The notes beneath the pieces are model-generated. The model worked only from the letters and a program-made list of their open reading frames with translations. It did no database searches and was not told the origin of the DNA. From assembly GCA_910587685.1 (NCBI GenBank), contig CAJUMY010000003.1:1-64000 (forward strand): a DNA stretch of 64,000 bases, read 5' to 3'. Shown here one piece after another: positions 24,651-34,241 of the stretch; the first letter of the stretch is position 1, and the number at the start of each line of letters is the position of its first letter. The stretch is from an uncultured Christensenellaceae bacterium. GTDB taxonomy: Bacteria > Bacillota > Clostridia > Christensenellales > UBA3700. The position numbers were made by a program, and so were the translations under genes.

Positions 24651-25853
24651 TTACTCGATGATAGATGCGATAACGCCCGAACCAACGGTTCTGCCGCCTT
24701 CACGAATAGCGAAACGAAGTCCCTGCTCCATAGCGACCGGAGTGATAAGAGTAATCTCCATATCAACGTTATCGCCAGGCATAACCATTTCTACGCCATC
24801 GGGGAGCTTGATAGAACCGGTAACGTCGGTAGTTCTGAAGTAGAACTGCGGTCTGTAACCGTTAAGGAACGGAGTGTGACGTCCGCCCTCTTCCTTCGTA
24901 AGAACGTAAACCTGCGAAGTGAAGTGAGTGTGCGGAGTGATAGAAGCCGGCTTACAGATAACCTGTCCTCTCTCGATATCGGTTCTCTGAACGCCACGGA
25001 GAAGAACGCCGATGTTATCGCCTGCGTACGCCTCGTCAAGAAGCTTACGGAACATTTCGATACCGGTAATGGTCGTCTCTCTGGTCTCTTTGATACCTAC
25101 GATCTGAACCTTATCCTGCATCTTAACAACACCTCTCTCAACTCTACCGGTAGCAACGGTACCACGACCGGAAATCGTGAATACGTCCTCGACAGGCATA
25201 AGGAACGGCTTGTCGGTATCTCTCTCGGGAGCGGGGATATAGCTGTCAACAGCGTCAAGAAGCTCCTGAATGCAAGCGCAAGCGGGATCCTCAACGTTAC
25301 CGTCTGCAGCAGCGCTCATAGCCTTGAAAGCCGAACCCTTGATGATCGGAGTATCGTCTCCGGGGAAGCCGTACTCGTTAAGAAGATCTCTGATATCCAT
25401 CTCTACGAGATCGATAAGCTCTTCGTCGTCAACAAGATCGGTCTTGTTCATGAATACAACGATGTAAGGAACGCCGACCTGACGAGCGAGAAGGATGTGC
25501 TCTCTTGTCTGGGGCATCGGACCGTCGGTAGATGCAACTACGAGGATAGCGCCGTCCATCTGAGCTGCGCCGGTAATCATGTTCTTAACGTAGTCTGCGT
25601 GTCCCGGGCAGTCAACGTGAGCGTAGTGACGGTTAGCCGTCTCGTACTCAACGTGAGCGGTATTGATAGTAATACCTCTTTCTCTCTCTTCCGGAGCCTT
25701 ATCTATTTCGTCGTACTTCATCTTTTCTGCAAAGCCCTTAGCTGCGCTGTACATACAGATAGCGGAAGTCAAAGTGGTCTTACCATGGTCAACGTGACCG
25801 ATGGTTCCGATATTAACGTGTGGTTTGTTTCTTTCGAATTTAGCCTTAGCCAT
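24651..25853 (-). CDS. tuf: Elongation factor Tu
   Basis: The 400-residue protein is EF-Tu: P-loop GHVDHGKT (19-26), switch I with RERGITI, DCPGH (switch II), NKTD for guanine specificity, and conserved domains 2 and 3 ([16 protein letters not shown]). It delivers aminoacyl-tRNA to the A site. ATG follows AGGAGG by 8 nt. The 124-nt fusA-tuf gap contains AGCAATA/TATTGCT, a weak stem. Last gene of the str operon; no second tuf is in the window. Confidence 0.98.
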   Translation of the reverse strand: MAKAKFERNKPHVNIGTIGHVDHGKTTLTSAICMYSAAKGFAEKMKYDEIDKAPEERERGITINTAHVEYETANRHYAHVDCPGHADYVKNMITGAAQMDGAILVVASTDGPMPQTREHILLARQVGVPYIVVFMNKTDLVDDEELIDLVEMDIRDLLNEYGFPGDDTPIIKGSAFKAMSAAADGNVEDPACACIQELLDAVDSYIPAPERDTDKPFLMPVEDVFTISGRGTVATGRVERGVVKMQDKVQIVGIKETRETTITGIEMFRKLLDEAYAGDNIGVLLRGVQRTDIERGQVICKPASITPHTHFTSQVYVLTKEEGGRHTPFLNGYRPQFYFRTTDVTGSIKLPDGVEMVMPGDNVDMEITLITPVAMEQGLRFAIREGGRTVGSGVIASIIE

Positions 25854-25977
25854 TGTAAATTCCTCCTAAATTATTTAAGTTAATTATGATTATTTATAAT
25901 AATTTTAATTATTACCTTGTTACTTTAGCAATACCGAACGATATTGCTTTTCTAAACGTCTTATAATATCTTGGATA

Positions 25978-28050
25978 TTACTTCTGACGCTTAGCGATGA
26001 TATCCTCTGCGACGTTCTTCGGAACTTCCGCATAGTGCGAGAACTGCATCGAGAATCCCGCGCGTCCCTGAGTAGAACCTCTGAGAACCGTAGCGTAACC
26101 GAACATTTCGCTGAGTGGAACGTCTGCGCTGACCGCCTGATCCCCGCCTCTCATCTCCATCGACTTGATGCTTCCGCGGCGGCTGTTGAGCGTACCTATA
26201 ACGTCTCCGAGATACTCGTCGGGCGTAACTACGTCTACTGCCATTATCGGCTCGAGAAGAACCGAACCCGCTTTCTTAGCGCCGTCTTTAAGAGCCATAG
26301 AACCGGCTATCTTGAACGCCATCTCCGAAGAGTCGACTTCGTGATAAGAACCGTCGTCTATACTTGCGTAGAAGTCAACCATCTCGTATCCTGCGAGAAT
26401 ACCGCTGAGAGCAGACTCTCTGATACCTTTCTCGACTGCAGGCAAGAATTCCTTCGGTATAGAACCGCCGACCGTCTTGTCTTCGATAACGATACCGCTT
26501 CCTCTTTCGCCGGGACGCATCGTGATACGGCAGTGACCGTACTGACCGCTACCGCCGGACTGACGTACGAACTTACCTTCCGCCTTAGTCTCCTTAGTAA
26601 TGGTCTCTTTATATGCAACCTGCGGCTTACCTACGTTAGCCTCGACCTTATACTCTCTCAAAAGTCTGTCGACGATAATCTCAAGATGCAACTCGCCCAT
26701 ACCTGCGATAATGGTCTGACCGGTTTCCTGATCGGTATAAGTCTTGAAAGTCGGGTCTTCCTCTGCGAGCTTGACGAGAGCCATACCCATCTTTTCCTGG
26801 CTCGCCTTGGTCTTAGGCTCTATAGCGACCTTAATGACCGGTTCTGGGAAATCCATACTCTCGAGTACGATAGGATGATCGGGATCGCAAAGCGTATCGC
26901 CCGTAGTAGTATCCTTAAGACCTACTATAGCGACTATATCGCCTGCGAATACTTCGTCAACATCCGTACGGGCGTTAGAGTGCATACGAACTATACGTCC
27001 GATACGCTCCTTTTTCTGCTTGGTAGCATTATAGACGTACGAACCGCTCGAAAGTTTACCGCTGTAAAGACGGAAGAACGCAAGTTTTCCGTACGGGTCT
27101 GCGACTATCTTAAACGCAAGACCTGCCATCGGCTGCTCGTCGGCGGAAATTCTTTCCTCTTCTTCGCCGTTATTCGGATTAGTACCCTTGATGTGAGCGA
27201 CGTCGATAGGCGAAGGAAGGAAATCAACTATAGCGTCCATAAGAGCCTGAACGCCCTTGTTACGGTACGCGCTTCCGCAAAGAACGGGGTTGATCGCCAT
27301 ATCTATGGTAGCCTTACGAACGGCTGCCATGATCTCCTCCGGCGTGATCTCTTCGCCGTCAAGGAACTTCATCATTATCTCTTCGTCATAATCTGCGACA
27401 GCCTCGATGAGTTTCTCTCTGTACTCGGCAGCCTGCGCTACGTATTCGTCCGGTATCGGAACTATTTCGAATTCCTTACCTTCTTTATCCGTATATATGA
27501 TAGCGTGATTCTGAATAAGGTCTATCTGACCTCTGAAATCGTCCTCTTTACCTATAGGGAGCTGGATCGGCACCGCGTTAGCTTTAAGACGGTCCTTCAT
27601 CATCTGAACGACGTTGAAGAAATCCGCGCCCTGTCTGTCCATCTTGTTGACGAATCCTATACGGGGAACGTTATACTTCGTAGCCTGTCTCCATACCGTC
27701 TCCGACTGAGGCTCAACGCCGCTCTTTGCGCAGAAAAGCGCGACCGCGCCGTCAAGTACTCTCAAACTTCTCTCTACCTCTACGGTAAAGTCAACGTGTC
27801 CCGGAGTATCTATAAGATTGATACGGGTATCTCTCCACGTAGTGGAAGTAGCCGCCGAAGTAATGGTTATACCTCTCTCCTTCTCCTGCTCCATCCAGTC
27901 CATGGTAGCTCCGCCGTCGTGAGTCTCTCCTATCTTGTGAACTCGTCCCGTATAGAAAAGTATACGCTCCGACGTTGTAGTCTTACCGGCATCTATGTGC
28001 GCCATAATACCGATATTTCTTATATTTTCCAACGAAAATTCTCTTGGCAT
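25978..28050 (-). CDS. fusA: Elongation factor G
   Basis: The 690-residue protein carries the EF-G GTPase domain ([28 protein letters not shown]) and domains II-V, including [14 protein letters not shown] of domain IV, which enters the decoding centre. It catalyses translocation and, with RRF, recycling. Size is typical. It lies 39 bp after rpsG and has a strong AGGAGGG SD. Confidence 0.98.
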   Translation of the reverse strand: MPREFSLENIRNIGIMAHIDAGKTTTSERILFYTGRVHKIGETHDGGATMDWMEQEKERGITITSAATSTTWRDTRINLIDTPGHVDFTVEVERSLRVLDGAVALFCAKSGVEPQSETVWRQATKYNVPRIGFVNKMDRQGADFFNVVQMMKDRLKANAVPIQLPIGKEDDFRGQIDLIQNHAIIYTDKEGKEFEIVPIPDEYVAQAAEYREKLIEAVADYDEEIMMKFLDGEEITPEEIMAAVRKATIDMAINPVLCGSAYRNKGVQALMDAIVDFLPSPIDVAHIKGTNPNNGEEEERISADEQPMAGLAFKIVADPYGKLAFFRLYSGKLSSGSYVYNATKQKKERIGRIVRMHSNARTDVDEVFAGDIVAIVGLKDTTTGDTLCDPDHPIVLESMDFPEPVIKVAIEPKTKASQEKMGMALVKLAEEDPTFKTYTDQETGQTIIAGMGELHLEIIVDRLLREYKVEANVGKPQVAYKETITKETKAEGKFVRQSGGSGQYGHCRITMRPGERGSGIVIEDKTVGGSIPKEFLPAVEKGIRESALSGILAGYEMVDFYASIDDGSYHEVDSSEMAFKIAGSMALKDGAKKAGSVLLEPIMAVDVVTPDEYLGDVIGTLNSRRGSIKSMEMRGGDQAVSADVPLSEMFGYATVLRGSTQGRAGFSMQFSHYAEVPKNVAEDIIAKRQK

Positions 28051-28089
28051 ATTATTGCCCTCCTAATTGTAACTGTAAACAGTATGAGA

Positions 28090-28560
28090 TTACCAGCGAT
28101 AGTGAGCGAAAGCCTTGTTCGCTTCAGCCATTCTGTGCATATCTTCCTTTCTCTTGATAGAGTTACCGGAATTGTTATATGCGTCCATAATCTCGCCCGC
28201 AACCTTCTCGACCATCGTCTTCTCTCCTCTGTTACGAGAGAACATTACCATCCAACGGATAGCGAGGGTCTGACGTCTGTCGGCTCTTATTTCGAGCGGA
28301 ACCTGATAAGTAGAACCGCCTACTCTTCTCGCCTTGACTTCAAGAACGGGTTTTACGTTTTCCAAAGCCTGAGTAAATACTTCCATAGGATCTTTACCCA
28401 TCTTGTTTTCGATTATTTCAAATGCTCCGTATACGATATTCTGAGCGATACCCTTCTTTCCGTCCATCATTATCTGATTGATAAACTTGGAAAGAACCTT
28501 AGAATTATACATAGGATCGGGCAGAACGTCTCTCTTTGGAACACCACTTCTTCTTGGCAT
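28090..28560 (-). CDS. rpsG: Ribosomal protein uS7
   Basis: The 156-residue protein starts [16 protein letters not shown] and shows the S7 core [20 protein letters not shown] and [20 protein letters not shown], ending [15 protein letters not shown]. It nucleates assembly of the 30S head and lines the E site. Typical length 156. Preceded by AGGAGG. Confidence 0.98.
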   Translation of the reverse strand: MPRRSGVPKRDVLPDPMYNSKVLSKFINQIMMDGKKGIAQNIVYGAFEIIENKMGKDPMEVFTQALENVKPVLEVKARRVGGSTYQVPLEIRADRRQTLAIRWMVMFSRNRGEKTMVEKVAGEIMDAYNNSGNSIKRKEDMHRMAEANKAFAHYRW

Positions 28561-28622
28561 TGTAATTACCTCCTTTAATAAAGTTGTTGTCTTAATACAT
28601 CCGAATCAAGCGCCGTATGCAC

Positions 28623-28994
28623 TTATTTAGGTCTCTTTGCACCATACTTAGATCTTGCCTGCTTGCGGTTAGCTACGCCTGCCGTATCGAGCGTACCACG
28701 AATAATGTGATATCTGACACCCGGAAGATCTCTGACCCTACCGCCTCTGATAAGAATAACGCTGTGTTCCTGCAGGTTGTGACCTATACCGGGAATATAC
28801 ACCGTACCTTCCATACCGTTGACGAGTCTGACTCTCGCGATCTTACGCAAAGCAGAATTAGGTTTCTTAGGCGAAGTCGTGGTAACGGAAAGACAAACAC
28901 CTCTCTTTTGCGGATTCTTGTCCATGATAGGAGCCTTAGATTTATAGACTCTCTTTTCTCTACCCTGCCTAATTAACTGATTGATAGTTGGCAT
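28623..28994 (-). CDS. rpsL: Ribosomal protein uS12
   Basis: The 123-residue protein [14 protein letters not shown] has the decoding-site loops with [15 protein letters not shown] and [23 protein letters not shown]; the streptomycin-relevant lysines (in TTSPKKPNS and near GGRVRDLPG) are wild-type in appearance. The start at ATG 28994 is set by AAGGAGG; the frame is open 22 codons further. It follows the L7Ae-family gene by 82 nt. Confidence 0.97.
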   Translation of the reverse strand: MPTINQLIRQGREKRVYKSKAPIMDKNPQKRGVCLSVTTTSPKKPNSALRKIARVRLVNGMEGTVYIPGIGHNLQEHSVILIRGGRVRDLPGVRYHIIRGTLDTAGVANRKQARSKYGAKRPK

Positions 28995-29076
28995 TATCGT
29001 ACCTCCTTGTAAGAATAAAAAATCGGATGAGTAATCCAGCAACCCCGAAGGATAACTCATATATTAAGCACTATTG

Positions 29077-29331
29077 CTACTTTTTGATACCGACAACGGC
29101 AGTTCCAACGTCTATGCCGCATATTGTCCCGAGTTCCTTCATAGTCGACTGAACGTATACGGGAATCTTGCAGTCACGGTTGTTTTCTTCAACTCTCCGT
29201 CCGACAAATTCGTCGCAATCTCTTGCAATAACCACACACCGTAGTGATTTATTTATCATTCCCTTCAAAACCTGTCTTAAACCGACAACTTTATCCAAGT
29301 GCTTAACCATTTCGATTATGTCCTTTTCCAT
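29077..29331 (-). CDS. ybxF: L7Ae-family K-turn RNA-binding protein
   Basis: The 84-residue protein (VVGLRQVLKGMINKSLRCVV, then VPVYVQ-like KIPVYVQSTMKELGTICGID) matches YbxF/L7Ae-like proteins that bind kink-turn RNA. In Firmicutes it sits between rpoC and rpsL; here it is the first gene of the str operon with its own promoter, rpoC being absent. Its exact role is unclear; in Bacillus it associates with ribosomes and binds K-turns in vitro. SD AAGGAG precedes ATG. Confidence 0.88.
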   Translation of the reverse strand: MEKDIIEMVKHLDKVVGLRQVLKGMINKSLRCVVIARDCDEFVGRRVEENNRDCKIPVYVQSTMKELGTICGIDVGTAVVGIKK

Positions 29332-29418
29332 CGCTTTTCTCCTTGAGCTCTACTCTTTTTCATCAAAAAACTTTGACATAGACACAAATATGCATGGTTG
29401 ACCCCATACATATTACAC

Positions 29419-29448
29419 ATTGTATCAAATAATCGGAATTTAAGTCAA
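29419..29448 (-). promoter_or_regulatory. Promoter of the str operon
   Basis: Minus strand TTGACT (29443-29448), 18 bp, TACAAT (29419-29424). About 80 nt of leader precede ybxF. The remaining interval to tsaD (29449-29756) shows no further convincing gene; a 62-codon TTG frame there is rejected. Confidence 0.78.
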
Positions 29449-29756
29449 ACGATTTATCTAAAAAAATCAAAGTTTTAACGGCAAATAATCACTTTTTAGG
29501 GCGTTTTAACGCTTGATCTTGCTATTTGCGAATAACTTTCGCCGTATTCCTTTCTTTTTATACGATCAACGCTAATTTTCGCGTCGATACAAAGATAGAT
29601 CGGCTCTCTCAAACCCGTATAACATCGCGCCGTTTATGACGCCGCTTCGACGGCAGAATATTCGATAAACGACAAAATCGTCAAAGCGTCCATTATATAT
29701 ATTATTATTTATCAATAAATATTGACCGATGATATGAATCGTAAAACCGCTCTTCT

Positions 29757-30818
29757 TCAATCCGTCGGCTGAATATTTGCGTCGGCGTCGAGGTCTATAT
29801 CGGAACTCTCCGTACCGCTTCGTATCATATTGTACGCCATGCTCGCTATCATTACGGCGTTATCCGTACAAAGTCCGACGGGCGGATAAACGGCTCTGAT
29901 ATCAGCCTTATCGCACTCTCTTTGCATATATTCTCTGAGCGTAGCGTTAGCCCCGACTCCGCCTGCGATAACTATGGTATCGAGACGGTACTTTTTCGCC
30001 GCTCTTACGGCGTTATTTACCATTAACTCAACGGCTCTTTGCTGGAACGAGCAAGCGACGTCGGCTTTATTATACGGCTCGCCCTTCTGTTCTTTGTTAT
30101 GTATATAATTGATAACTGCCGTCTTGATACCGCTGTATGAAAAATTGAAGGTGTCTTGATTCTTGAACGGAATAGGCATCTCTATTATCGGCTGTCCGTC
30201 TTTTGCAAGTTTTTCTATCTCGGGTCCGCCGGGATACGACATTCCCAGCGCTCTTGCGACCTTATCGAACGCCTCTCCGCACGCGTCGTCCTGCGTCTCT
30301 CCTATTATCTCCATATCGGTATAGCTCTTAACGCGCGCTATCGCCGTATGTCCTCCGCTCGCTATAAGGCATATATAAGGCGGTTTCAGATCGCTGCACG
30401 CAACGTAATTGACCGCTATATGTCCCTTGATATGATTGACTGCGATGAGGGGAAGAGAGAGCGAATACGCTAGAGCCTTCGCGTAAGAAACTCCGACAAG
30501 CAGCGCTCCCAAAAGTCCCGCGCCCTGCGTCACGGCGATAGCGTCTATATCTTCAAAACTTTTACCGCTCCTCAAAAGCGCTTCCTTAACAACGTTCGAT
30601 ATGGCGAGCGAATGATTCCTCGACGCTATCTCGGGAACTACTCCTCCATACCTTTTATGTATATCTATCTGAGAAGCAATAACGTTCGATAGTATCTCCC
30701 TGTTATCGAGGACCGCCGCCGCCGTCTCGTCGCAAGACGACTCTATGGCGAGTATCGATATATGTTCTTTGTCTTTGAGTTCGCCGACCTTCTTATCGGC
30801 AATAGCTTTGTAGTTCAC
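29757..30818 (-). CDS. tsaD: tRNA N6-adenosine threonylcarbamoyltransferase
   Basis: TsaD transfers threonylcarbamoyl from TC-AMP to A37 of ANN-decoding tRNAs, working with TsaB and TsaE. The 353-residue protein has the metal motif HIKGH (in AVNHIKGHIAVN), the N-terminal ILAIESSCDETAAAV, the ASGGHT loop and the ATP-site GGVGANATLRE. The GTG start at 30818 lies 2 nt after the prfB stop, and the SD (AGAAGG) is inside prfB, so both are co-translated. The first 18 residues precede the family's usual start and may be an extension. Confidence 0.96.
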   Translation of the reverse strand: MNYKAIADKKVGELKDKEHISILAIESSCDETAAAVLDNREILSNVIASQIDIHKRYGGVVPEIASRNHSLAISNVVKEALLRSGKSFEDIDAIAVTQGAGLLGALLVGVSYAKALAYSLSLPLIAVNHIKGHIAVNYVACSDLKPPYICLIASGGHTAIARVKSYTDMEIIGETQDDACGEAFDKVARALGMSYPGGPEIEKLAKDGQPIIEMPIPFKNQDTFNFSYSGIKTAVINYIHNKEQKGEPYNKADVACSFQQRAVELMVNNAVRAAKKYRLDTIVIAGGVGANATLREYMQRECDKADIRAVYPPVGLCTDNAVMIASMAYNMIRSGTESSDIDLDADANIQPTD

Positions 30819-30820
30819 TT

Positions 30821-31912
30821 TTACGCCTTCTTGAGATAATCGTTTATGAATTCGTCGAGTTCTCCGTCCATGACCGCGGTTATGTTACCCGTTTCGCAAC
30901 CCGTCCTATGGTCTTTTACCATTGTATAAGGACAGAATACGTAGGAGCGTATCTGCGAACCCCACTCGATCTTTTTAAGAGAACCCTTGAGCTCCTGATT
31001 GCTCTCCATTTGCTCCCTTTCTTGCTTTTCGATGAGCTTACTCATGAGCATTTTCATTGCCTGCTCTCTGTTCTGTATCTGGCTTCGCTCGTTCTGGCAC
31101 TGAACGATGATCCCCGTCGGGATATGCGTTATCCTTACCGCAGACTCCGTCTTATTGACGTGCTGACCGCCTGCGCCGCCGCTTCGGTAAGTATCGACCT
31201 TCAGATCCTCTTGGCGTATCTCTATTTCGGTATTATTGATGATCTCGGGCATTACTTCGACGGATGCGAACGACGTATGTCTCCTTGCCTGAGAATCGAA
31301 AGGCGATATCCTTACGAGTCTGTGAACGCCTTTTTCCGACTTGAGATAGCCGTAGGCGTTATCGCCTTCAACCGTGAACGTGACGCTCTTGATCCCCGCC
31401 TCTTCGCCGTCGAGAAAGTCAAGCTCCTTGACAGAAAATCCGTGACGCTCCGAATATCTCGTATACATACGGTAAAGCATACCGCACCAGTCCTGCGCCT
31501 CGGTACCGCCGGCGCCTGCGTGGAGCGTGATAATGGCGTTATTCTCGTCGTACTTTCCGCGAAGAAGCGTCTCGAGCCTCAAAGCCTCAATATCGGCTTC
31601 GAGATTCTTTATCTCTTCGATGATGGCTTCCTCTTCGCTGTCGTCGCCGCTCTCTTCCGTAAGATCTATGAGCACTTCAACGTCCTCGACTCTTCCTTTG
31701 AGCGCGTTGTATCTATTGAGTTTATTTTCAATGACCTTAAGATGCTTGTTGACTTCCTGCGCCTTCGAAAGGTCGCTCCAAAAGTTCTCTTCCGCCTGCA
31801 AAGTCTTGAGTTCTTCTTCCTTTGCGCGAAGTCCGTCAAGGTCGAGAGCGTCTCCGACGTTCTCTAGCACGCCCTTAAGTTTCGATATATCCTGTTTCGC
31901 TTCGTCTAACAT
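30821..31912 (-). CDS. prfB: Peptide chain release factor 2, without programmed frameshift
   Basis: The 363-residue RF2 recognises UGA and UAA through SPF (in RISPFDSQARRH) and catalyses hydrolysis through GGQ (in SGGAGGQHVNK). Most bacterial prfB genes need a +1 shift at CTT-TGA near codon 25. Here the frame reads straight through (codons ...CTC GAC CTT GAC GGA..., residues ALDLDG), so the autoregulatory shift is lost. UGA is a normal stop here: many genes in the window end in TGA. Promoter at 32058-32086; followed by tsaD. Confidence 0.96.
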   Translation of the reverse strand: MLDEAKQDISKLKGVLENVGDALDLDGLRAKEEELKTLQAEENFWSDLSKAQEVNKHLKVIENKLNRYNALKGRVEDVEVLIDLTEESGDDSEEEAIIEEIKNLEADIEALRLETLLRGKYDENNAIITLHAGAGGTEAQDWCGMLYRMYTRYSERHGFSVKELDFLDGEEAGIKSVTFTVEGDNAYGYLKSEKGVHRLVRISPFDSQARRHTSFASVEVMPEIINNTEIEIRQEDLKVDTYRSGGAGGQHVNKTESAVRITHIPTGIIVQCQNERSQIQNREQAMKMLMSKLIEKQEREQMESNQELKGSLKKIEWGSQIRSYVFCPYTMVKDHRTGCETGNITAVMDGELDEFINDYLKKA

Positions 31913-32057
31913 TAGCTACACTTCCTTTTCCCGATTTTCCCATTCAAATATATACAATCATTATATCCGAAAAATGACCTAAATAAAATTTCCCGATAAA
32001 ACATTGAAAATATCGTCATGTTATAAAAATTCGTTTATGATCGTTATTGACTCAATA

Positions 32058-32086
32058 ATTATATAAAAACACTCGTTGCAAGTCAA
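32058..32086 (-). promoter_or_regulatory. Promoter of prfB-tsaD
   Basis: Minus strand TTGACT (32081-32086), 17 bp, TATAAT (32058-32063). The leader is about 140 nt. Nothing else convincing is visible in 31913-32229. Confidence 0.82.
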
Positions 32087-32229
32087 GCGTTTTACGCTTT
32101 AGCAAGACAAGCGTTTCGAGCATAAACGTCAAAGCCGCCTTTTATAATTCAATTATCAAGTTAACGCCGAATATGATCAAAATCGAACGAACCGACCTTT
32201 TACTTTAACGAACGATATATTATCGATCA

Positions 32230-32262
32230 TTATATTAAAAAAGACAGCCTGCGCTGTCTTTT
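32230..32262 (-). terminator. Terminator of the 32278 gene
   Basis: AAAAGACAGC (32239-32248) and GCTGTCTTTT (32253-32262); minus strand continues TTAATATAATG. Confidence 0.78.
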
Positions 32263-32277
32263 GAAACGTCTATACCG

Positions 32278-32544
32278 TCAACCTATATGATGCTTGACTC
32301 TGTCCTTTTCCTCCGCCGTCTTGCCGTTGTTCCAATGTCTCATGTCTCCGACAAGATAACCCGTTATACGTCTTATCCTCTCGAACGGCTGAGTATGGTA
32401 CTTATAGTCGAGATCTACATATTCGCCGTCGACCGTAATATTGAGACTCATAAGTTTGCGTCCGTTTTTCTCGAGATAATCTATATAGTTCTGTATCTCC
32501 TTGTTCTCAAGCGTTCCGTTAACGCTGACGTCCTGTACTAACAT
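32278..32544 (-). CDS. Stand-alone protein resembling the C-terminal part of anaerobic ribonucleotide reductase
   Basis: The 88-residue protein ends FERIRRITGYLVGDMRHWNN followed by GKTAEEKDRVKH. This is similar to the RxTGYL...WNxGKxxExxDR stretch annotated as NrdD-like in many small clostridial proteins. The zinc cysteines of full NrdD are absent, and the usual glycyl-radical context cannot be confirmed. It could be a small accessory or spare radical domain, analogous in idea to YfiD/GrcA, or an unrelated protein with a shared motif. ATG follows GGAGG. Monocistronic, with its own terminator. Confidence 0.6.
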   Translation of the reverse strand: MLVQDVSVNGTLENKEIQNYIDYLEKNGRKLMSLNITVDGEYVDLDYKYHTQPFERIRRITGYLVGDMRHWNNGKTAEEKDRVKHHIG

Positions 32545-32648
32545 AATTAGCTACCTCCGTATCAAAATCAATTTACAATAATGATTTTATCACAATATAT
32601 GGTAGCTGTCAATAATTTTATTACTAAAAATTAGTAATTTTTATTATT

Positions 32649-33575
32649 TTATCCAAAAATAGAACTTAGGATATCGCCTATCGCTTCAAAGCCGTTCGGC
32701 ATAATGAAAACGGTAGCGACAAGAAGGAGAACGAACCATACTATCTGGTGCAGAGCGTATACGACGAGAGCGTGTCTTCCGAAAAAATTCACGGGTCTAT
32801 ACCAGTGAAGCGCGGTATCGAGAGACGGGAAAAGCGTTCTCTTCTTCGGATATAGAAAAGGCGCGAGCGCGGCTCCTATCAAAACGAAACCGGTATTTGG
32901 GAATATCGGAAAATAATCGAACGAATTGAACCCGCTATCCACAAACGCCTCCGAAATAAACGCAAGATAGTTATCAGCCTTAACGTCGATGATTTTGAAT
33001 ACGTAACCGCCTATAATGATAGCGACTCCGAGAACGAGCGATATTATCGCCGTCACGTAAGGTCTCTTCCTCGATATAAGCCTTATAAAAGCCATTAAAA
33101 GTATAGATACGGCGAGCATATGCAACACACCGAACAGTATCGGCATATCCATAAGCACAGTGACGCCGGTAATTGCAAACGCCAATAAAAGCGCGATAAT
33201 TCCGCGCTTGAAATTATTTCTTGAAAACGACGAAGATAGACCGCAAATAACAAAAAAGCACATGAGAACTATCGGATGAACTACCGTTCTAAGCGTACTG
33301 ACCCAATATTCTGCGGCAAACGATTGAAGGTCTAAAAACGCCTCGTTACCCGTAGCGGCAAACCACTCGGGAGCGAATATATCCATTATATCGTACATAA
33401 AGTGATCGAACAGCATAAGGATGACGCATACGCCTCTGATAAAATCTATCTCCCATATGCGGCTCGCCGTTCTTTCGAGTTTATTATCGCGTCGTAGTCT
33501 TTTTTTTTCTGCTTGAAAATTTCCTGCGATCGGTTCGACTATCGCGTTGTTGTCAATATGCTCAGTTATTTGCAT
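32649..33575 (-). CDS. DUF1624 / HGSNAT-like membrane acyltransferase
   Basis: The 308-residue protein has about eight membrane helices, starting with RIWEIDFIRGVCVILMLFDH, the signature of the heparan-alpha-glucosaminide N-acetyltransferase catalytic family (DUF1624); the DH and the later FFGRHALVVYALHQ are the conserved polar positions. Such proteins move acyl groups across the membrane onto sugars or other acceptors; the substrate here is unknown. A charged 40-residue cytoplasmic N-terminus precedes helix 1. The next gene upstream (33595) is 20 bp away, implying co-transcription. Confidence 0.83.
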   Translation of the reverse strand: MQITEHIDNNAIVEPIAGNFQAEKKRLRRDNKLERTASRIWEIDFIRGVCVILMLFDHFMYDIMDIFAPEWFAATGNEAFLDLQSFAAEYWVSTLRTVVHPIVLMCFFVICGLSSSFSRNNFKRGIIALLLAFAITGVTVLMDMPILFGVLHMLAVSILLMAFIRLISRKRPYVTAIISLVLGVAIIIGGYVFKIIDVKADNYLAFISEAFVDSGFNSFDYFPIFPNTGFVLIGAALAPFLYPKKRTLFPSLDTALHWYRPVNFFGRHALVVYALHQIVWFVLLLVATVFIMPNGFEAIGDILSSIFG

Positions 33576-33594
33576 TATCGGCTCCTATCAACTC

Positions 33595-34167
33595 CTATTT
33601 CCATTTCGTATCTATGCGTCTTAACCTGTTATCCACCTCGACGTATACGTCGAAACGATCCCTGTATTCATATATTATGAGATTGCGATCTCTGCTGGAA
33701 CGGTAAACGCGCGGTCTCTCTCCGACTGCGGGATAATCTCTTCTCTCGGAAAGTCTTACCCTGTCTCTGTACTCCTCTTCTCGCTCGTACGAACGATCTA
33801 GGTAGCGAGGGGAGTAGCGTTCTCTTTCCCTTCTGCGTCTTTTAGCTCTCTTTTTACTTAGATATTCTTCTTTTTCCTCCGCCTTCTTATCAAGATATTT
33901 CCCGAACGGCAAAAGTATAAGATTGCGAACCGTAGTCATTACCGAACATGCGAAAGCCATAACGAGTCCCACGTAAAAGAGCGTGAGCTCGATCGACGGC
34001 TTGAACGTAAAGTCCGCAAGCATCATAAGGAAGAGTACCGCCACCATATAAAATATCGGATAAAAGAGTCCGCAATACACGATAACGGCTACCAAAACGT
34101 CGATAGCTTTACTTACGAATTTTATTATCATACCGACTATTCCAAGTCCGCAACATCCCGCCTTCAA
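33595..34167 (-). CDS. Membrane protein with arginine-rich tail (190 aa)
   Basis: Unrecognised. Two to three membrane helices occupy residues 8-80, followed by a highly charged tail (KKRAKRRRRERERY and many RxYxR patterns) and a short final beta-like module (YEYRDRFDVYVEVDNRLRRI). The start is a TTG at 34167, 6 nt after GGAGG, one of the few TTG starts here. It lies between the PadR-linked gene and the acyltransferase on the same strand, so it may belong to the same transcript. The tail suggests contact with nucleic acid or anionic lipid, which is only a guess. Confidence 0.65.
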   Translation of the reverse strand: MKAGCCGLGIVGMIIKFVSKAIDVLVAVIVYCGLFYPIFYMVAVLFLMMLADFTFKPSIELTLFYVGLVMAFACSVMTTVRNLILLPFGKYLDKKAEEKEEYLSKKRAKRRRRERERYSPRYLDRSYEREEEYRDRVRLSERRDYPAVGERPRVYRSSRDRNLIIYEYRDRFDVYVEVDNRLRRIDTKWK

Positions 34168-34241
34168 TGCCGTCCTCCGTAGATCCAGTAATTTTTTCCA
34201 TATCTAACTATTGACAAAAATCAATGCTATTATATTCTCAG

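Noticed and set aside
26035..28578. 847-codon plus-strand frame antisense to fusA and rpsG
   Set aside because: It is a shadow of the strong codon bias of fusA, with no SD and low-complexity content; the minus-strand genes are certain.
29572..29760. 62-codon minus-strand frame starting at TTG that overlaps the tsaD stop
   Set aside because: The codons look random, the start is poor and no family is recognisable.
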